A DNA stretch of 64,000 bases from Comamonadaceae bacterium (GTDB lineage Bacteria > Pseudomonadota > Gammaproteobacteria > Burkholderiales > Burkholderiaceae_C). This document shows, one piece after another, positions 17,502 through 27,478 of the stretch; the stretch's first letter is position 1, and each line of letters starts with the position of its first letter. The notes beneath the pieces are model-generated. The model had not been told where the DNA came from. It saw nothing but the letters and a program-made list of their open reading frames with translations, and did no database searches. The stretch covers positions 1-64,000 of the forward strand of contig JAIXOX010000093.1 in the NCBI GenBank assembly GCA_027486555.1. The letters run 5' to 3'. The position numbers and the translations under genes are program-made.

Positions 17502-18276
17502 CCGCACCTTCGGGTTTGAGGTAGTCCGATTGGGGGAAGCTTTTTTCGAGGACCCGCTTGGCGTCGTTGCTCAAAGCGCTCATGCCCATGGCGTTGTAAG
17601 AGCTGACAAGGATGGCCAAGGCCTCCTCGATGGCGGGGACACCATCGTAATCGACAATGGCTTGCTGGGCACGGTTGATGGCCGCCACATGTGCGCCGCG
17701 GCTGGCGTAATAACGGGCCACATGCACTTCATAGGCCGCCAGCGAGTTGACAATGTGGGTCATCCTTTGGCGGGCATCGGGGGTGTATTTGGATTCTGGG
17801 AAGCGTGTGCTCAACTCACGAAAAGATTCATAAGAATCCTTGGCCGCTTTTTGATCCCGCTCTGACAAATCCTGACGGGTGATGAATGAAAAAAGGCCCA
17901 AGTTGTCATTGAAGTTGACCAGCCCTTTGAGATAAATGGCGTAGTCAATGGCAGGGCTGGTGGGATGCAATCGGATAAAACGGTCCAGCGTGGCTATGGC
18001 CTGAATTTTGTCTCCGGTTTTGTACTGCGCGAATGCTTTGTCAATTTGGGCTTGTTGGGCCAAGGCAGTTCCCGCAGCACGCCCTTCAAGCTTTTCGTAG
18101 TAAGCAATGGCCTTGTCCCAAGCTCCGGCATTGACTTCATCTCGGGCTTCGCTGTAGATTTTTTCTGGCGTCCAGCCTGCCGTGGCATCTTTGGAGGTAT
18201 TAGCGCAACCGCTCAGAAAGAGTCCGGCAGTCAAAGCCAAGCCGACTGGAACCATCGATAATCTGAAGCTTCGCAT
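17470..18276 (-). CDS. bamD: Outer-membrane assembly lipoprotein BamD
   Basis: 268 residues. The signal ends in the lipobox LSGC with the lipidated cysteine at C24. The mature part is a tandem TPR protein (YSEARDEVNAGAWDKAIAYY, FAQYKTGDKIQAIATLDRFI) of the BamD/ComL family, the essential lipoprotein of the beta-barrel assembly complex, anchored to the inner face of the outer membrane. The ATG at 18276 gives the signal peptide; the longer frame does not. Its 3' end overlaps the helicase gene on the other strand by 32 bases. Confidence 0.95.
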   Translation of the reverse strand: MRSFRLSMVPVGLALTAGLFLSGCANTSKDATAGWTPEKIYSEARDEVNAGAWDKAIAYYEKLEGRAAGTALAQQAQIDKAFAQYKTGDKIQAIATLDRFIRLHPTSPAIDYAIYLKGLVNFNDNLGLFSFITRQDLSERDQKAAKDSYESFRELSTRFPESKYTPDARQRMTHIVNSLAAYEVHVARYYASRGAHVAAINRAQQAIVDYDGVPAIEEALAILVSSYNAMGMSALSNDAKRVLEKSFPQSDYLKPEGAVKNARGWRLW

Positions 18277-18287
18277 CTGTTGCACCC

Positions 18288-18315
18288 TTGAACTGTTGAA
18301 CGCCTTGATTATATC
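18288..18315 (+). promoter_or_regulatory. Candidate sigma-70 promoter for rluD
   Basis: TTGAAC at 18288-18293 and TATATC at 18310-18315 are separated by 16 bases in the short space between divergent bamD and rluD. If used, transcription starts near 18322, which supports the rluD ATG at 18371. Confidence 0.4.
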
Positions 18316-18370
18316 GACCCCCCCCACGGCAGATGAGTTGCGCAACTTGTTGGACGACAGCGAACGTGTC

Positions 18371-19324
18371 ATGGACACCTCAGAGGTTGAGGTTCGCCAG
18401 ATCCAGGTGCCCATGGGGCTGCACGGGCAACGGCTGGACCGCGCTTTTGCGACCTTGGTGCCCGAGTTTTCACGCAGCTATTTGCAGCAACTGATTGAGC
18501 AAGGTGATGCCTTGGTCGATGAGCGCGTCACCACCAAGGTGTCCACCAAGGTGCGTTTGGGCCACCGCCTGCAAATCACCTTGCGCGCCACCCCTCAATC
18601 GCAGGCCTTTGTTCCTGAGGACATGGCCATTGAGGTGGTGTACGAAGACGCGCATTTGAGGGTGATCCATAAACCAGCGGGCTTGGTTGTTCATCCTGCG
18701 CCTGGCAACTGGCGTGGCACCTTGCTCAATGGTTTGCTGGCTTTGGACTCGGGGGCTTTTGAAGTGCCCCGAGCAGGCATTGTTCACCGCCTGGACAAGG
18801 ACACCAGTGGATTGATGGTGGTGGCCAGGACCCGTCAGGCCATGGATGCTTTGGTGACACAGATCGCGGCGCGCGATGTCAGAAGGCAATACTTGGCCAT
18901 CGCCCACAAGCCCTGGACGGGGCCTTCTCCTTTGACTGTAGATGCCGCCATTGGCCGCGACCCAGCCAATCGCTTGCGCATGGCCGTGGTTGATCTGGCT
19001 TTTCAAAACGGCAAAACAGCGTCCACCACTGTCGCGCTGTTGGCGCAAACCGATCGGGCTTGTTTGGTGCAGTGCACTTTGCACACTGGGCGCACCCATC
19101 AAATTCGTGTCCATATGGCCCATCTGGGGCACCCTTTGTTGGCCGATGAGGTTTATGGCGGAGCCGCTGGTGCGGGCATGAGCCGTCAGGCTTTGCACGC
19201 CTGGCATTTGGCTTTTGCGCACCCCATCACAGGACAAGTGGTTGATTTGACCAGCAAGCTGCCACAAGACATGCAAAATGCAGTCGATGTCTTGGGCCTC
19301 AGCTACAATATCACCCCTGGTTGA
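18371..19324 (+). CDS. rluD: 23S rRNA pseudouridine synthase RluD
   Basis: 317 residues from the ATG chosen. An S4 domain (about 15-75, GQRLDRAFATLVPEFSRSYL) precedes the catalytic domain with HRLDKDTSGLMV, catalytic aspartate D142. RluD makes pseudouridines 1911, 1915 and 1917 in helix 69 of 23S rRNA. Divergence from bamD is the classical arrangement. The frame stays open to 18182, and a TTG at 18305 could add 22 residues, but it overlaps the likely -10 region. Confidence 0.93.
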   Translation: MDTSEVEVRQIQVPMGLHGQRLDRAFATLVPEFSRSYLQQLIEQGDALVDERVTTKVSTKVRLGHRLQITLRATPQSQAFVPEDMAIEVVYEDAHLRVIHKPAGLVVHPAPGNWRGTLLNGLLALDSGAFEVPRAGIVHRLDKDTSGLMVVARTRQAMDALVTQIAARDVRRQYLAIAHKPWTGPSPLTVDAAIGRDPANRLRMAVVDLAFQNGKTASTTVALLAQTDRACLVQCTLHTGRTHQIRVHMAHLGHPLLADEVYGGAAGAGMSRQALHAWHLAFAHPITGQVVDLTSKLPQDMQNAVDVLGLSYNITPG

Positions 19325-19423
19325 AGCAGCACTTGTACACACTCTTGTTTGTTTCATGCCCACAAGCCCGTCGTTTGTGGGGTGTTCACAGATCCTTGGC
19401 TAGCGCTGCTTGATCTGTTTTAC

Positions 19424-19444
19424 AACGCCGTGAGGCGTTTTTTT
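19424..19444 (+). terminator. Terminator hairpin immediately upstream of scpB
   Basis: AACGCC and GGCGTT flank a GTGA loop and run into seven T. It lies 100 bases after rluD and ends only 16 bases before the scpB ATG, so either scpB is transcribed through it or it attenuates. Confidence 0.7.
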
Positions 19445-19460
19445 CCGAAAGATCGACACC

Positions 19461-20201
19461 ATGAACATGGCGCAAGCCAAGCGTGTCCTGGAAACCGCCT
19501 TGCTCACTGCAGGTCAGCCTTTGTCAATGCGCGACATGCGCGTTTTGTTTGACGATGAAATCGGGGCCGATACTTTGCGGCAATTGCTGCAAGATCTGCA
19601 ATTCGATTGGACCCACAAAGGCCTTGAGCTGACCCTTGTGGCCAGTGGTTGGCGTTTTCAAAGTCGCCCTGAGCTGCGGCACCACCTGGACCGTTTACAC
19701 CCCGAAAAGCCACCCAAATACACCCGCGCCGTGCTCGAAACGCTGGCCATCATCGCCTATCGCCAGCCTGTCACGCGGGGTGACATGGAGGACATTCGAG
19801 GGGTGACGATTGGTTCACAAATCATCAAGCAACTGGAGGACAGGGGCTGGGTAGAAGTCATTGGCCATCGCGAAACGGTGGGTCGTCCGAGTTTGTTTGC
19901 CACCACTCGTCAGTTTTTGGATGATTTAGGTTTGAGTTCGCTGGACCAGTTGCCTTTGCTGTCACACCCAGATGCGCAACTGCCTGATTTGGCGGGCTTG
20001 ATTGACGAAGCCCCTGCACAGGCCACTTTGTCTTTGGACGATGCGCTGGCTTTTTTGCCCGATCCTGTTTTGTCACCTGTTTTTGAGTCCACCCAGCATG
20101 AGCTGGCTTCCGTGCCAGCTGACGATCGCTCGCCAACCCTTTTATCCAATACATTGCAAGCGGGCACCAGGCCTGATGCCCACCCTGATCAAGAAAATTG
20201 A
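19461..20201 (+). CDS. scpB: Segregation and condensation protein ScpB
   Basis: 246 residues. Two winged-helix modules occupy about 3-165; [23 protein letters not shown] and [18 protein letters not shown] are family signatures. ScpB is the kleisin-interacting subunit of the SMC-ScpAB chromosome condensin. The tail from about 180 is an acidic, low-complexity extension. No scpA or smc is visible here. It overlaps the rluB reading frame only if the TTG at 20198 is used. Confidence 0.93.
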   Translation: MNMAQAKRVLETALLTAGQPLSMRDMRVLFDDEIGADTLRQLLQDLQFDWTHKGLELTLVASGWRFQSRPELRHHLDRLHPEKPPKYTRAVLETLAIIAYRQPVTRGDMEDIRGVTIGSQIIKQLEDRGWVEVIGHRETVGRPSLFATTRQFLDDLGLSSLDQLPLLSHPDAQLPDLAGLIDEAPAQATLSLDDALAFLPDPVLSPVFESTQHELASVPADDRSPTLLSNTLQAGTRPDAHPDQEN

Positions 20202-20206
20202 ACCCC

Positions 20207-21409
20207 ATGAACAAGCCCACAGCCGACTCCAAGAGCCACGCCCAAGGCGTTTACGCTGCTCGAAAATCCGGGGCCTCGCCCTTGGCTGCAGCCCCTTACA
20301 AAGGCATTGATTTGTCAGATGTGATTTCTGGGCAATTTGACGCGGAAGAGGCTGTTGAATCGGTGGAGTCTGACGGGGGCAAACGTGTCTTGGCTCCCCA
20401 ATCCGACTCGCCTAAATTGCACAAGGTGCTGGCCCAAGCCGGCATAGGCTCTCGACTGGAAATGGAAAAACTCATCACCGAGGGGCGCATTGCGGTGAAC
20501 AACGAGCTGGCACATGTGGGGCAACGCGTTCAACACGGTGACCAAATTAAGGTGGATGGCAAGCCGCTGCGCATTCGAATTGATCCTCCGCCCGCTCGTG
20601 TTTTGGCTTATCACAAGCCCGCAGGCGAGATCGTCAGTCACGATGATCCGCAAAATCGACCTTCAGTTTTTCGAAAATTGCCTCGTTTGCAAAACGGCAA
20701 GTGGCAGTCGGTTGGGCGTTTGGACCTCAACACCGAGGGTTTGCTGCTGTTCACCAGCTCTGGCGAATTGGCCAATCAACTGATGCACCCCCGTTTTGGC
20801 TTGGAGCGTGAATATGCGGTGCGTGTGCTGGGTGCATTGAGCAAAGACGAAAAGCAAAAGCTGCTGGACGGTGTGATGCTGGACGATGGTTTGGCCCAAT
20901 TTGGCTCCATCGAAGACGGAGGCGGTGAGGGCTCCAATTGCTGGTACAGGGTGACCATCTCCGAAGGTCGCAACCGCGAGGTGCGTCGCATGATGGAGTC
21001 GGTCGGTCACGCGGTCAGTCGCTTGATTCGCATCCGCTACGGCGCCATGGTTTTGCCGCACGGCTTGCGTCGAGGCGCTTGGCTGGAATTGGATGATTCA
21101 GACATTCGCTCATTGATGCGTGCTGCCGGTGGTTCTGAGCGGCCCCGGCCCGTGACCGAGTTGACTTCCAGAACCAACCGAAACGATCGCCGACCACGCA
21201 CCGGTGGGCAGGGCAGGGCGGGAACGGCGGTGCCGCGAGCCAAGCCTGCGGCCAAACCCAATATGCTTCCAGGAGGCTCTGGTTTGCCTCAGGCAGAAGG
21301 CACCAAGCCGTCTAAGGTCTATATTGGTGCCGAAAGTTTCAACCGTTTGAAAAAAGCGGCCAGTGCGCCTGGTCGAGGTGGTAAAGGTGGTGTTGGTCGC
21401 AGCCGCTGA
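20207..21409 (+). CDS. rluB: 23S rRNA pseudouridine 2605 synthase
   Basis: 400 residues. N-terminal extension (1-65), S4 domain about 68-125 (LHKVLAQAGIGSRLEMEKLI), and an RsuA-type catalytic domain with GRLDLNTEGLLLFT, catalytic aspartate D173, and GRNREVRRMMESVGHAVSRL near 255. The last 90 residues are basic and glycine-rich, ending GRGGKGGVGRSR, probably an RNA-binding tail. ATG 20207 is chosen over the TTG at 20198. scpB-rluB adjacency is common in proteobacteria. Confidence 0.93.
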   Translation: MNKPTADSKSHAQGVYAARKSGASPLAAAPYKGIDLSDVISGQFDAEEAVESVESDGGKRVLAPQSDSPKLHKVLAQAGIGSRLEMEKLITEGRIAVNNELAHVGQRVQHGDQIKVDGKPLRIRIDPPPARVLAYHKPAGEIVSHDDPQNRPSVFRKLPRLQNGKWQSVGRLDLNTEGLLLFTSSGELANQLMHPRFGLEREYAVRVLGALSKDEKQKLLDGVMLDDGLAQFGSIEDGGGEGSNCWYRVTISEGRNREVRRMMESVGHAVSRLIRIRYGAMVLPHGLRRGAWLELDDSDIRSLMRAAGGSERPRPVTELTSRTNRNDRRPRTGGQGRAGTAVPRAKPAAKPNMLPGGSGLPQAEGTKPSKVYIGAESFNRLKKAASAPGRGGKGGVGRSR

Positions 21410-21479
21410 TGTCAGATTCCCCCATGTTCACTTGGGACTTGGGGTATTTCAAGCCCCGCAGAGGGTAGAATCAAATGCT

Positions 21480-21508
21480 TTGCCACATGGCAAAAAACAG
21501 CATTAAAT
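21480..21508 (+). promoter_or_regulatory. Candidate sigma-70 promoter upstream of ndk
   Basis: TTGCCA at 21480-21485 and TTAAAT at 21503-21508 with a 17-base spacer. Placement gives a leader of about 17 bases before the ndk ATG at 21532. Confidence 0.45.
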
Positions 21509-21531
21509 ACATTTTAGTTACAGGAACTCAC

Positions 21532-21957
21532 ATGGCCATCGAACGCACACTCTCCATCATCAAACCCGACGCCGTTGCCAAAAACGTGATTGGTCAGATT
21601 TATGCCCGTTTTGAAGCTGCTGGTCTGAAAGTGATTGCGGCCAAGATGACGCACCTGTCGCGCGGTGAAGCCGAGCAGTTCTACGCTGTGCACAGCGCTC
21701 GTCCTTTCTTCAAGGACTTGGTCGACTTCATGATCTCCGGCCCCGTGATGATTCAAGCCCTGCAAGGCGAGAACGCCATCGCCAAAAACCGCGACCTGAT
21801 GGGCGCGACCGACCCCAAGAAAGCCGATGCCGGCACCATCCGCGCTGACTTCGCTGACAGCATCGATGCCAACGCTGTGCACGGCTCTGATGCCCCTGAA
21901 ACCGCTGCCGCTGAAGTTGCATTCTTCTTCCCCGGCATGAACGTTTACGCACGCTGA
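21532..21957 (+). CDS. ndk: Nucleoside diphosphate kinase
   Basis: 141 residues, exactly the usual length. [20 protein letters not shown] is the canonical start, and the phosphorylated histidine is H117 in [20 protein letters not shown]. It transfers phosphate from ATP to nucleoside diphosphates. It opens the long housekeeping cluster that runs to purA. An upstream in-frame ATG at 21475 lies before the likely promoter and is rejected. Confidence 0.98.
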   Translation: MAIERTLSIIKPDAVAKNVIGQIYARFEAAGLKVIAAKMTHLSRGEAEQFYAVHSARPFFKDLVDFMISGPVMIQALQGENAIAKNRDLMGATDPKKADAGTIRADFADSIDANAVHGSDAPETAAAEVAFFFPGMNVYAR

Positions 21958-21989
21958 TTGCGTCGCGGCTCCAGCGCGACCTCATCTTT

Positions 21990-23117
21990 ATGACGGCCAA
22001 CCTTCTCGAATTTGACCTTGAAGGTCTGGCCGTTTTTTGCGATGGCCTGGGTGAAAAGCGCTTCCGAGCCACTCAATTGTTTCGCTGGATTCATCAGCGG
22101 GGCGCTTCTGATTTCAACCAGATGAGCGATCTGGCCAAGTCCTTGCGCCAAAAGCTACAATCTCATGCGCACATTTCTGCGCTGCCCGTGATCAGTCAGC
22201 ACATCTCAGCTGACGGCACCATCAAATGGCTGTTTGATGTGGGCGATGGCAACGCCATTGAATCGGTTTTTATTCCCGAAGACGACCGGGGTACCTTGTG
22301 TGTCTCGTCACAAGCCGGGTGCGCTGTGGGTTGCCGGTTTTGCTCCACAGGGCATCAAGGTTTCAGCCGCAATTTAACCACCGGCGAAATTCTGGCGCAG
22401 CTGTGGTTTGCCGAACATTTTCTGCGCCAACACCTCAAGACAGACGAACGGGTCATCTCCAATGTTGTGATGATGGGCATGGGCGAGCCCTTGCAGAATT
22501 ACTCGGCTTTGGTGCCCGCCTTGCGCACCATGCTTGATGACCACGGTTATGGTCTGTCGCGTCGTCGTGTCACAGTTTCCACCTCGGGCGTGGTGCCCAT
22601 GATCGAGCGCTTGTCGGCCGATTGCCCGGTGGCTTTGGCGGTGTCGTTGCACGCTCCCAATGACGCCTTGCGCGACAACTTGGTGCCCCTTAACCGCAAA
22701 TACCCTTTGGACGAGTTGATGCAAGCGTGCATTGCTTATTTGGCGCATGCGCCCAGAGACTTCATTACATTTGAATATTGCATGTTGGATGGTGTCAATG
22801 ACCAAGTCGAGCATGCCGAGCAATTGATCGATCTTGTTCAGAAATATGCACGCTCAGGCATGCGTTGCAAGTTCAACTTGATTCCTTTTAATCCATTTCC
22901 TGCCTCCGGTTTGTTGCGTTCCTCGACCATTCGTGTTCAGGCTTTTGCAAAAATGCTTCAAGACGCCGGCATGGTGACCACTGTGCGCAAAACCCGTGGT
23001 GATGACATCGATGCTGCCTGTGGTCAATTGGCCGGTGATATCAAAGATCGAACGCAGGTTCAATCCCGCATGGCGCAGCAACGGACCATTGCCTTGATGC
23101 CAGTTCATGCCGTGTGA
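21990..23117 (+). CDS. rlmN: 23S rRNA (A2503-C2)/tRNA (A37-C2) methyltransferase RlmN
   Basis: 375 residues, a radical SAM enzyme. The cluster motif is C111-x3-C115-x2-C118 in [17 protein letters not shown]. The second essential cysteine is C344 in [10 protein letters not shown], which removes the methyl intermediate. GMGEPLQNY and VVPMIERL are further family segments. It methylates A2503 of 23S rRNA and A37 of some tRNAs. The frame starts 32 bases after ndk. Confidence 0.97.
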   Translation: MTANLLEFDLEGLAVFCDGLGEKRFRATQLFRWIHQRGASDFNQMSDLAKSLRQKLQSHAHISALPVISQHISADGTIKWLFDVGDGNAIESVFIPEDDRGTLCVSSQAGCAVGCRFCSTGHQGFSRNLTTGEILAQLWFAEHFLRQHLKTDERVISNVVMMGMGEPLQNYSALVPALRTMLDDHGYGLSRRRVTVSTSGVVPMIERLSADCPVALAVSLHAPNDALRDNLVPLNRKYPLDELMQACIAYLAHAPRDFITFEYCMLDGVNDQVEHAEQLIDLVQKYARSGMRCKFNLIPFNPFPASGLLRSSTIRVQAFAKMLQDAGMVTTVRKTRGDDIDAACGQLAGDIKDRTQVQSRMAQQRTIALMPVHAV

Positions 23118-23133
23118 TCCCAACAGCAAAACC

Positions 23134-24147
23134 ATGACATCCCTTCTTCACTCTCAATCTACCCCCACCGTGGATGCCTTGGCCCCATCTTTGCAAGAGC
23201 AATTCTCAGCAGGCCAAATGCTCAAAGCAGCCCGCCAGAAAGCTGGGGTTGAATTGTCTGTTCTTTCCAAGAAACTGAAAGTGCCAGTCAAGCAATTGGA
23301 AGCTCTGGAGTCTGACGACATTGACGCCGCCAAAGGCATTGTTTTTTTTCGCGGCTTGGCTGCTGCGGTTTGTCGTCATTTGCAAACCGATGCAGCGCCT
23401 ATTTTGGCGCTGATGCCATCAACACCCTTGCTTTTCTCGCCACAAAAAACGGTGGGTCAATCCCCCGAAGCTGTGATGCATTTCGGGGCAATGCGAACAT
23501 CTCCGAGTCGCCAAAAGCGTTCAGTTGGCTTGTGGGCATTGGGCATGCTCGTGGTGATTGCCGCACTGTTGTGGTTGCCCGCGCCAAGTCAATGGCTTTG
23601 GCTTGACGACGTGCAAGATTGGGTGGCCTCAATGAGCTCGAATGATTTGGATCCTGACAGCGCAGCATCCGAAAGTACAGCCCAAATCGACAAGAATCGG
23701 TCCTTGTCTGACCGGCAAGGTGCCTTGGCGTCAGTGGCCTTGCCTGTGCCCCTCAGTCAAGCACCGGATGCATCCAGTTCTGCAACGACTCTGACGCCTT
23801 CTCCTGTACCCGCTTCATCCGCTGTCTCACCCACACTGTTTGCTGCCAGTGCCCCAACACCAGCAGCTGACAAGAACAATGCTCCTGTGAAGACTGCTCA
23901 GTCGGCTTCTGTGGCGTGGGTTTTTACGGCATCATCAGACAGCTGGATTGAGTTGCGCAACAGCCCTTCTGCGGTCGTCTGGAGTGGTGTGGTCAAAGCT
24001 GGACAAAGCCAACAAGTACTGAGTCCGCTGCCCGTGAGCGTGGTGGTCGGACGAGCCGAGGGCGTGAGTGTCACCTTGAGGGGGCAGCCCTTCGATCTCA
24101 AACCTCACACGCAAGTGACCGTGGCCCGATTTGAAGTCAAGGAGTGA
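23134..24147 (+). CDS. rodZ: RodZ-like helix-turn-helix membrane protein
   Basis: 337 residues. A cytosolic HTH_25 domain (about 28-90, [20 protein letters not shown]) is followed by a single transmembrane helix about 131-149, a Ser/Ala/Pro-rich periplasmic linker with several ASS/PSP runs, and a DUF4115 domain near the C-terminus ([18 protein letters not shown]). This is the architecture of RodZ, which links MreB to the cell-wall elongation machinery. Its position before ispG matches many proteobacteria. Confidence 0.85.
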   Translation: MTSLLHSQSTPTVDALAPSLQEQFSAGQMLKAARQKAGVELSVLSKKLKVPVKQLEALESDDIDAAKGIVFFRGLAAAVCRHLQTDAAPILALMPSTPLLFSPQKTVGQSPEAVMHFGAMRTSPSRQKRSVGLWALGMLVVIAALLWLPAPSQWLWLDDVQDWVASMSSNDLDPDSAASESTAQIDKNRSLSDRQGALASVALPVPLSQAPDASSSATTLTPSPVPASSAVSPTLFAASAPTPAADKNNAPVKTAQSASVAWVFTASSDSWIELRNSPSAVVWSGVVKAGQSQQVLSPLPVSVVVGRAEGVSVTLRGQPFDLKPHTQVTVARFEVKE

Positions 24148-24149
24148 AC

Positions 24150-25439
24150 ATGTCCTCTGCCGATTTAGCCGTTTCGCACGCAGCCATTGACATCGCGCGT
24201 CCGGCCAAGCGCCAAAGTCGCCAGTCCCGTGTGGTCTGGGGTTCGCGCGTGGTTACTGTGGGTGGTGGTGCTCCGGTGCGTGTGCAGTCCATGACCAACA
24301 CCGACACGGTGGATGTGATCGGCACCGCCATCCAGGTCAAAGAGTTGGCCATCGCTGGCTCCGAGATGGTGCGCATCACCGTCAACACCCCCGAAGCCGC
24401 GCAGGCTGTGCCACACATCCGCGACCAGCTCGACAAAATGGGCATCGATGTGCCGCTGATTGGTGACTTCCATTACAACGGCCACCGTCTGCTGACCGAC
24501 TACCCGGCGTGTGCCGAGGCCCTGTCCAAATACCGCATCAACCCCGGCAACGTGGGCAAGGGCGACAAGCGCGATGTGCAGTTCGGTCAGATGATCGAAG
24601 CGGCCATGCGCTTCGACAAAGCCATCCGCATTGGTGTGAACTGGGGCAGCTTGGACCAGGAGTTGCTCGCCGACTTGATGGACATCAACAGCCAACGCGC
24701 CCAACCCTGGGAAGCGCGGCAAGTCATGTACGAAGCGCTGATTTCATCGGCCATCTCGTCTGCCGAGCGCGCTGAAGCCATGGGTTTGAATGGCGCACAA
24801 ATTGCGTTGTCCTGCAAAGTTTCGGGCGTGCAAGATTTGATTTCGGTGTACCGTGAACTCGGTCGCCGGACCGACTATGCCTTGCACCTGGGCCTGACCG
24901 AAGCGGGCATGGGCACCAAGGGCACGGTGGCCTCGGCCACGGCCTTGTCGGTCTTGTTGCAAGAGGGCATTGGCGACACCATCCGCGTCTCGCTCACCCC
25001 TCAGCCGGGTGAAGCCCGCACGCAAGAGGTGGTGATCGCGTCCGAGATTTTGCAGTCTCTTGGTTTGCGTATTTTTGTGCCCAGCGTGACGGCTTGCCCC
25101 GGCTGTGGCCGCACGACCAGCAGCACCTTCCAGGAGTTGGCCAAACAAATTGACGACTTTTTGCGCGCCCAAATGCCGGTGTGGCGCGTACGCTACCCCG
25201 GAGTGGAAAACCTCAAGGTGGCGGTGATGGGTTGCATCGTCAACGGCCCAGGCGAGAGCAAGCACGCCGACATCGGCATCAGCCTGCCGGGCACCGGTGA
25301 GGCGCCTGCGGCCCCGGTGTTCATCGACGGTGAAAAGCGCCTGACTTTGCGCGGCGAAGGCATTGCGCAGGAGTTTCAGGTGCTGGTTGAAAACTACATT
25401 GAGAACCGATTTGGTTCCGGATCTGCAGTACCAAAATGA
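24150..25439 (+). CDS. ispG: 4-hydroxy-3-methylbut-2-enyl diphosphate synthase
   Basis: 429 residues. IspG (GcpE) converts MEcPP to HMBPP in the MEP isoprenoid pathway with a [4Fe-4S] cluster; the ligands are in [11 protein letters not shown] and [10 protein letters not shown] near the C-terminal end. [20 protein letters not shown] is the family start. The ATG at 24150 has AAGGAG at 24138, five to six bases away; a GTG at 24144 overlaps the rodZ stop and is a weaker choice. Confidence 0.97.
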   Translation: MSSADLAVSHAAIDIARPAKRQSRQSRVVWGSRVVTVGGGAPVRVQSMTNTDTVDVIGTAIQVKELAIAGSEMVRITVNTPEAAQAVPHIRDQLDKMGIDVPLIGDFHYNGHRLLTDYPACAEALSKYRINPGNVGKGDKRDVQFGQMIEAAMRFDKAIRIGVNWGSLDQELLADLMDINSQRAQPWEARQVMYEALISSAISSAERAEAMGLNGAQIALSCKVSGVQDLISVYRELGRRTDYALHLGLTEAGMGTKGTVASATALSVLLQEGIGDTIRVSLTPQPGEARTQEVVIASEILQSLGLRIFVPSVTACPGCGRTTSSTFQELAKQIDDFLRAQMPVWRVRYPGVENLKVAVMGCIVNGPGESKHADIGISLPGTGEAPAAPVFIDGEKRLTLRGEGIAQEFQVLVENYIENRFGSGSAVPK

Positions 25440-26773
25440 GCGAACCGTTGAAAGAAAACGCCCTTAAGGTTGAAAAGGCGGTCAAGGCCCAAAAGCTGGT
25501 CGGCGTCAAGGGCATGAACGACATCCTGCCACCCGACTCGGCCCGTTGGGTATGGCTGGAGCAACAAGTGCGCGACTTGATGGCGCGTTACGCCTACCGC
25601 AACGTGCGATTGCCCATCGTTGAACCCACGGCGCTGTTTGTGCGTGGCTTGGGCGAGGTCACCGACATCGTCGAAAAGGAGATGTACTCCTTTGAAGACC
25701 GTCTGAATGGCGAGCAGCTCACGCTGCGCCCCGAAGGCACGGCGGGTTTGGTTCGCGCCGTGGTTGAGCACAATTTGCTCTACGAAGGTGGCAAGCGCCT
25801 GTATTACATGGGCCCCATGTTCCGTCATGAGCGCCCGCAGCGCGGCCGCTACCGCCAGTTTCACCAAGTTGGTGCCGAGGTGCTGGGTTTTGGTGGTGCC
25901 GAGGTGGATGCCGAGCTGATTTTGCTGGCCAACGACCTGTGGAAAATGTTGGGCTTGGAAGACGTTCGACTGGAACTCAACAGCTTGGGCCAGCCTGCCG
26001 AGCGCCAAGCCCACCGCGCTGCCTTGATTGCCCACCTTGAAAAGCACAGCGATGTGCTCGACGAAGAAGCCAAACGCCGTCTGCACAGCAACCCGCTGCG
26101 CATCCTGGACACCAAAAACCCGGCGATGCAAAGCGTGGTCGAGGCCGCGCCGCGTTTGCTCGACTTTTTGGGTGAGGCTTCGCTGGCCCACTTCAATGCG
26201 GTCAAGGCCATCCTGGACGCCAATGGCGTGGAATTCAGCATCAATCCTCGTCTTGTCCGGGGCATGGACTACTACAACCTCACGGTGTTCGAGTTCATCA
26301 CCACCAGCCTGGGCTCGCAAGGCACCATCTGTGGCGGTGGCCGTTACGACTACCTGATTGAGCAAATTGGCGGCAAACCGTCCCCTGCCGTGGGCTGGGC
26401 CTTGGGTGTCGAGCGCGTGCTGGAACTCATCAAGGAGCAGGGCGAGACTTTGCCCGATTTGGCCCCTGACGTTTATGCCATCATTCCTGAAACTGCCGCT
26501 TTGCCGATGGCGATGCAGGTGCTGCAGCGCTTGCGCGCTTGTGGCGTCTCGGCCCAGATGCATGCTGGCACGGGTGACGGCATGGGCAGCATGAAGTCCC
26601 AGTTCAAAAAAGCCGATGCCTCGGGCGCCCGTTTCGCCCTGGTCTTCGGTGCCGAAGAACTGGCCCAAGGCCTGGTTGCGGTCAAATCGCTGCGTGATGG
26701 AGAAGGTGCCCAGCGCACAGAATCTTTGAACGCGGCGGCCTCATGGGCCCACACCCTACAATCCCCGCTTTGA
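25436..26773 (+). CDS. hisS: Histidyl-tRNA synthetase
   Basis: 445 residues, class II aminoacyl-tRNA synthetase. After a 15-residue lysine-rich extension the protein reads [18 protein letters not shown]. Motif 2 is [21 protein letters not shown], the histidine-binding loop is [14 protein letters not shown], and motif 3 is [14 protein letters not shown]. The C-terminal anticodon-binding domain starts near 340. The start overlaps ispG by four bases. Confidence 0.98.
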   Translation: MSEPLKENALKVEKAVKAQKLVGVKGMNDILPPDSARWVWLEQQVRDLMARYAYRNVRLPIVEPTALFVRGLGEVTDIVEKEMYSFEDRLNGEQLTLRPEGTAGLVRAVVEHNLLYEGGKRLYYMGPMFRHERPQRGRYRQFHQVGAEVLGFGGAEVDAELILLANDLWKMLGLEDVRLELNSLGQPAERQAHRAALIAHLEKHSDVLDEEAKRRLHSNPLRILDTKNPAMQSVVEAAPRLLDFLGEASLAHFNAVKAILDANGVEFSINPRLVRGMDYYNLTVFEFITTSLGSQGTICGGGRYDYLIEQIGGKPSPAVGWALGVERVLELIKEQGETLPDLAPDVYAIIPETAALPMAMQVLQRLRACGVSAQMHAGTGDGMGSMKSQFKKADASGARFALVFGAEELAQGLVAVKSLRDGEGAQRTESLNAAASWAHTLQSPL

Positions 26774-26797
26774 TGCGGACACAGCAGTAAAAACAAC

Positions 26798-27478
26798 ATG
26801 GCCAATGCACTCGACCTTGAAGAACAAGAACAACTTGACCAGATCAAACATTTCTGGAAGAAATATGGCAACCTGATTTCCTGGGTGCTCATTGCTGTCA
26901 TGGGCAGTTATGCGGCATGGAATGGTTACCAGTATTGGCAGCGCGACCAAGCGAGCAAAGCTTCCATCCTGTTTGACGAGCTTGAACGTGCTGTTGCATC
27001 GGGTGATTTGGTTCGGGTTGAGCGCAGTTTTGCCGACATGAAAGACAAATTTGGGGCCACCCATTATGCCCACCAAGCCGCTTTGCTGGCGGCCAAAAGT
27101 TTGCAAGCACAAGGCAAATCTGAGGCAGCTCGCGCGGGACTTTTGTGGGTGGCTGAATCGGCTCCCGATCCGGCTTACCGAGACATTGCCCGTCTGCGCT
27201 TGTCGGCCTTGTTGTTGGATGCAGGTTCCAACGACGAGGCCTTGAGCCAATTGTCTGGCACCTTTACACCGGCAATGCAGGGTTTGGCTGCAGATTTGCG
27301 GGGCGATGTTCTCAAGGTCCAAAACAAAAACACCGAAGCAACAGCGGCCTACCAATCGGCTTGGCAACTGTTGTCCGATAGCAGCGATTACCGTCGACTG
27401 GTGGAAGCCAAGCTCAATGCCTTGGGCATTGATCCACAGGCGGCTTCGCCAGCCCCAGTCACAGGAGCTTCCAAGTGA
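26798..27478 (+). CDS. YfgM-like TPR membrane protein
   Basis: 226 residues. A short acidic N-terminus is followed by a transmembrane helix at about 25-46 (NLISWVLIAVMGSYAAWNGY) and a periplasmic TPR domain (AGLLWVAESAPDPAYRDIAR and YRDIARLRLSALLLDAGSND). In E. coli YfgM binds the Sec translocon and PpiD and helps hand over outer-membrane proteins. Position between hisS and bamB agrees. Confidence 0.88.
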   Translation: MANALDLEEQEQLDQIKHFWKKYGNLISWVLIAVMGSYAAWNGYQYWQRDQASKASILFDELERAVASGDLVRVERSFADMKDKFGATHYAHQAALLAAKSLQAQGKSEAARAGLLWVAESAPDPAYRDIARLRLSALLLDAGSNDEALSQLSGTFTPAMQGLAADLRGDVLKVQNKNTEATAAYQSAWQLLSDSSDYRRLVEAKLNALGIDPQAASPAPVTGASK

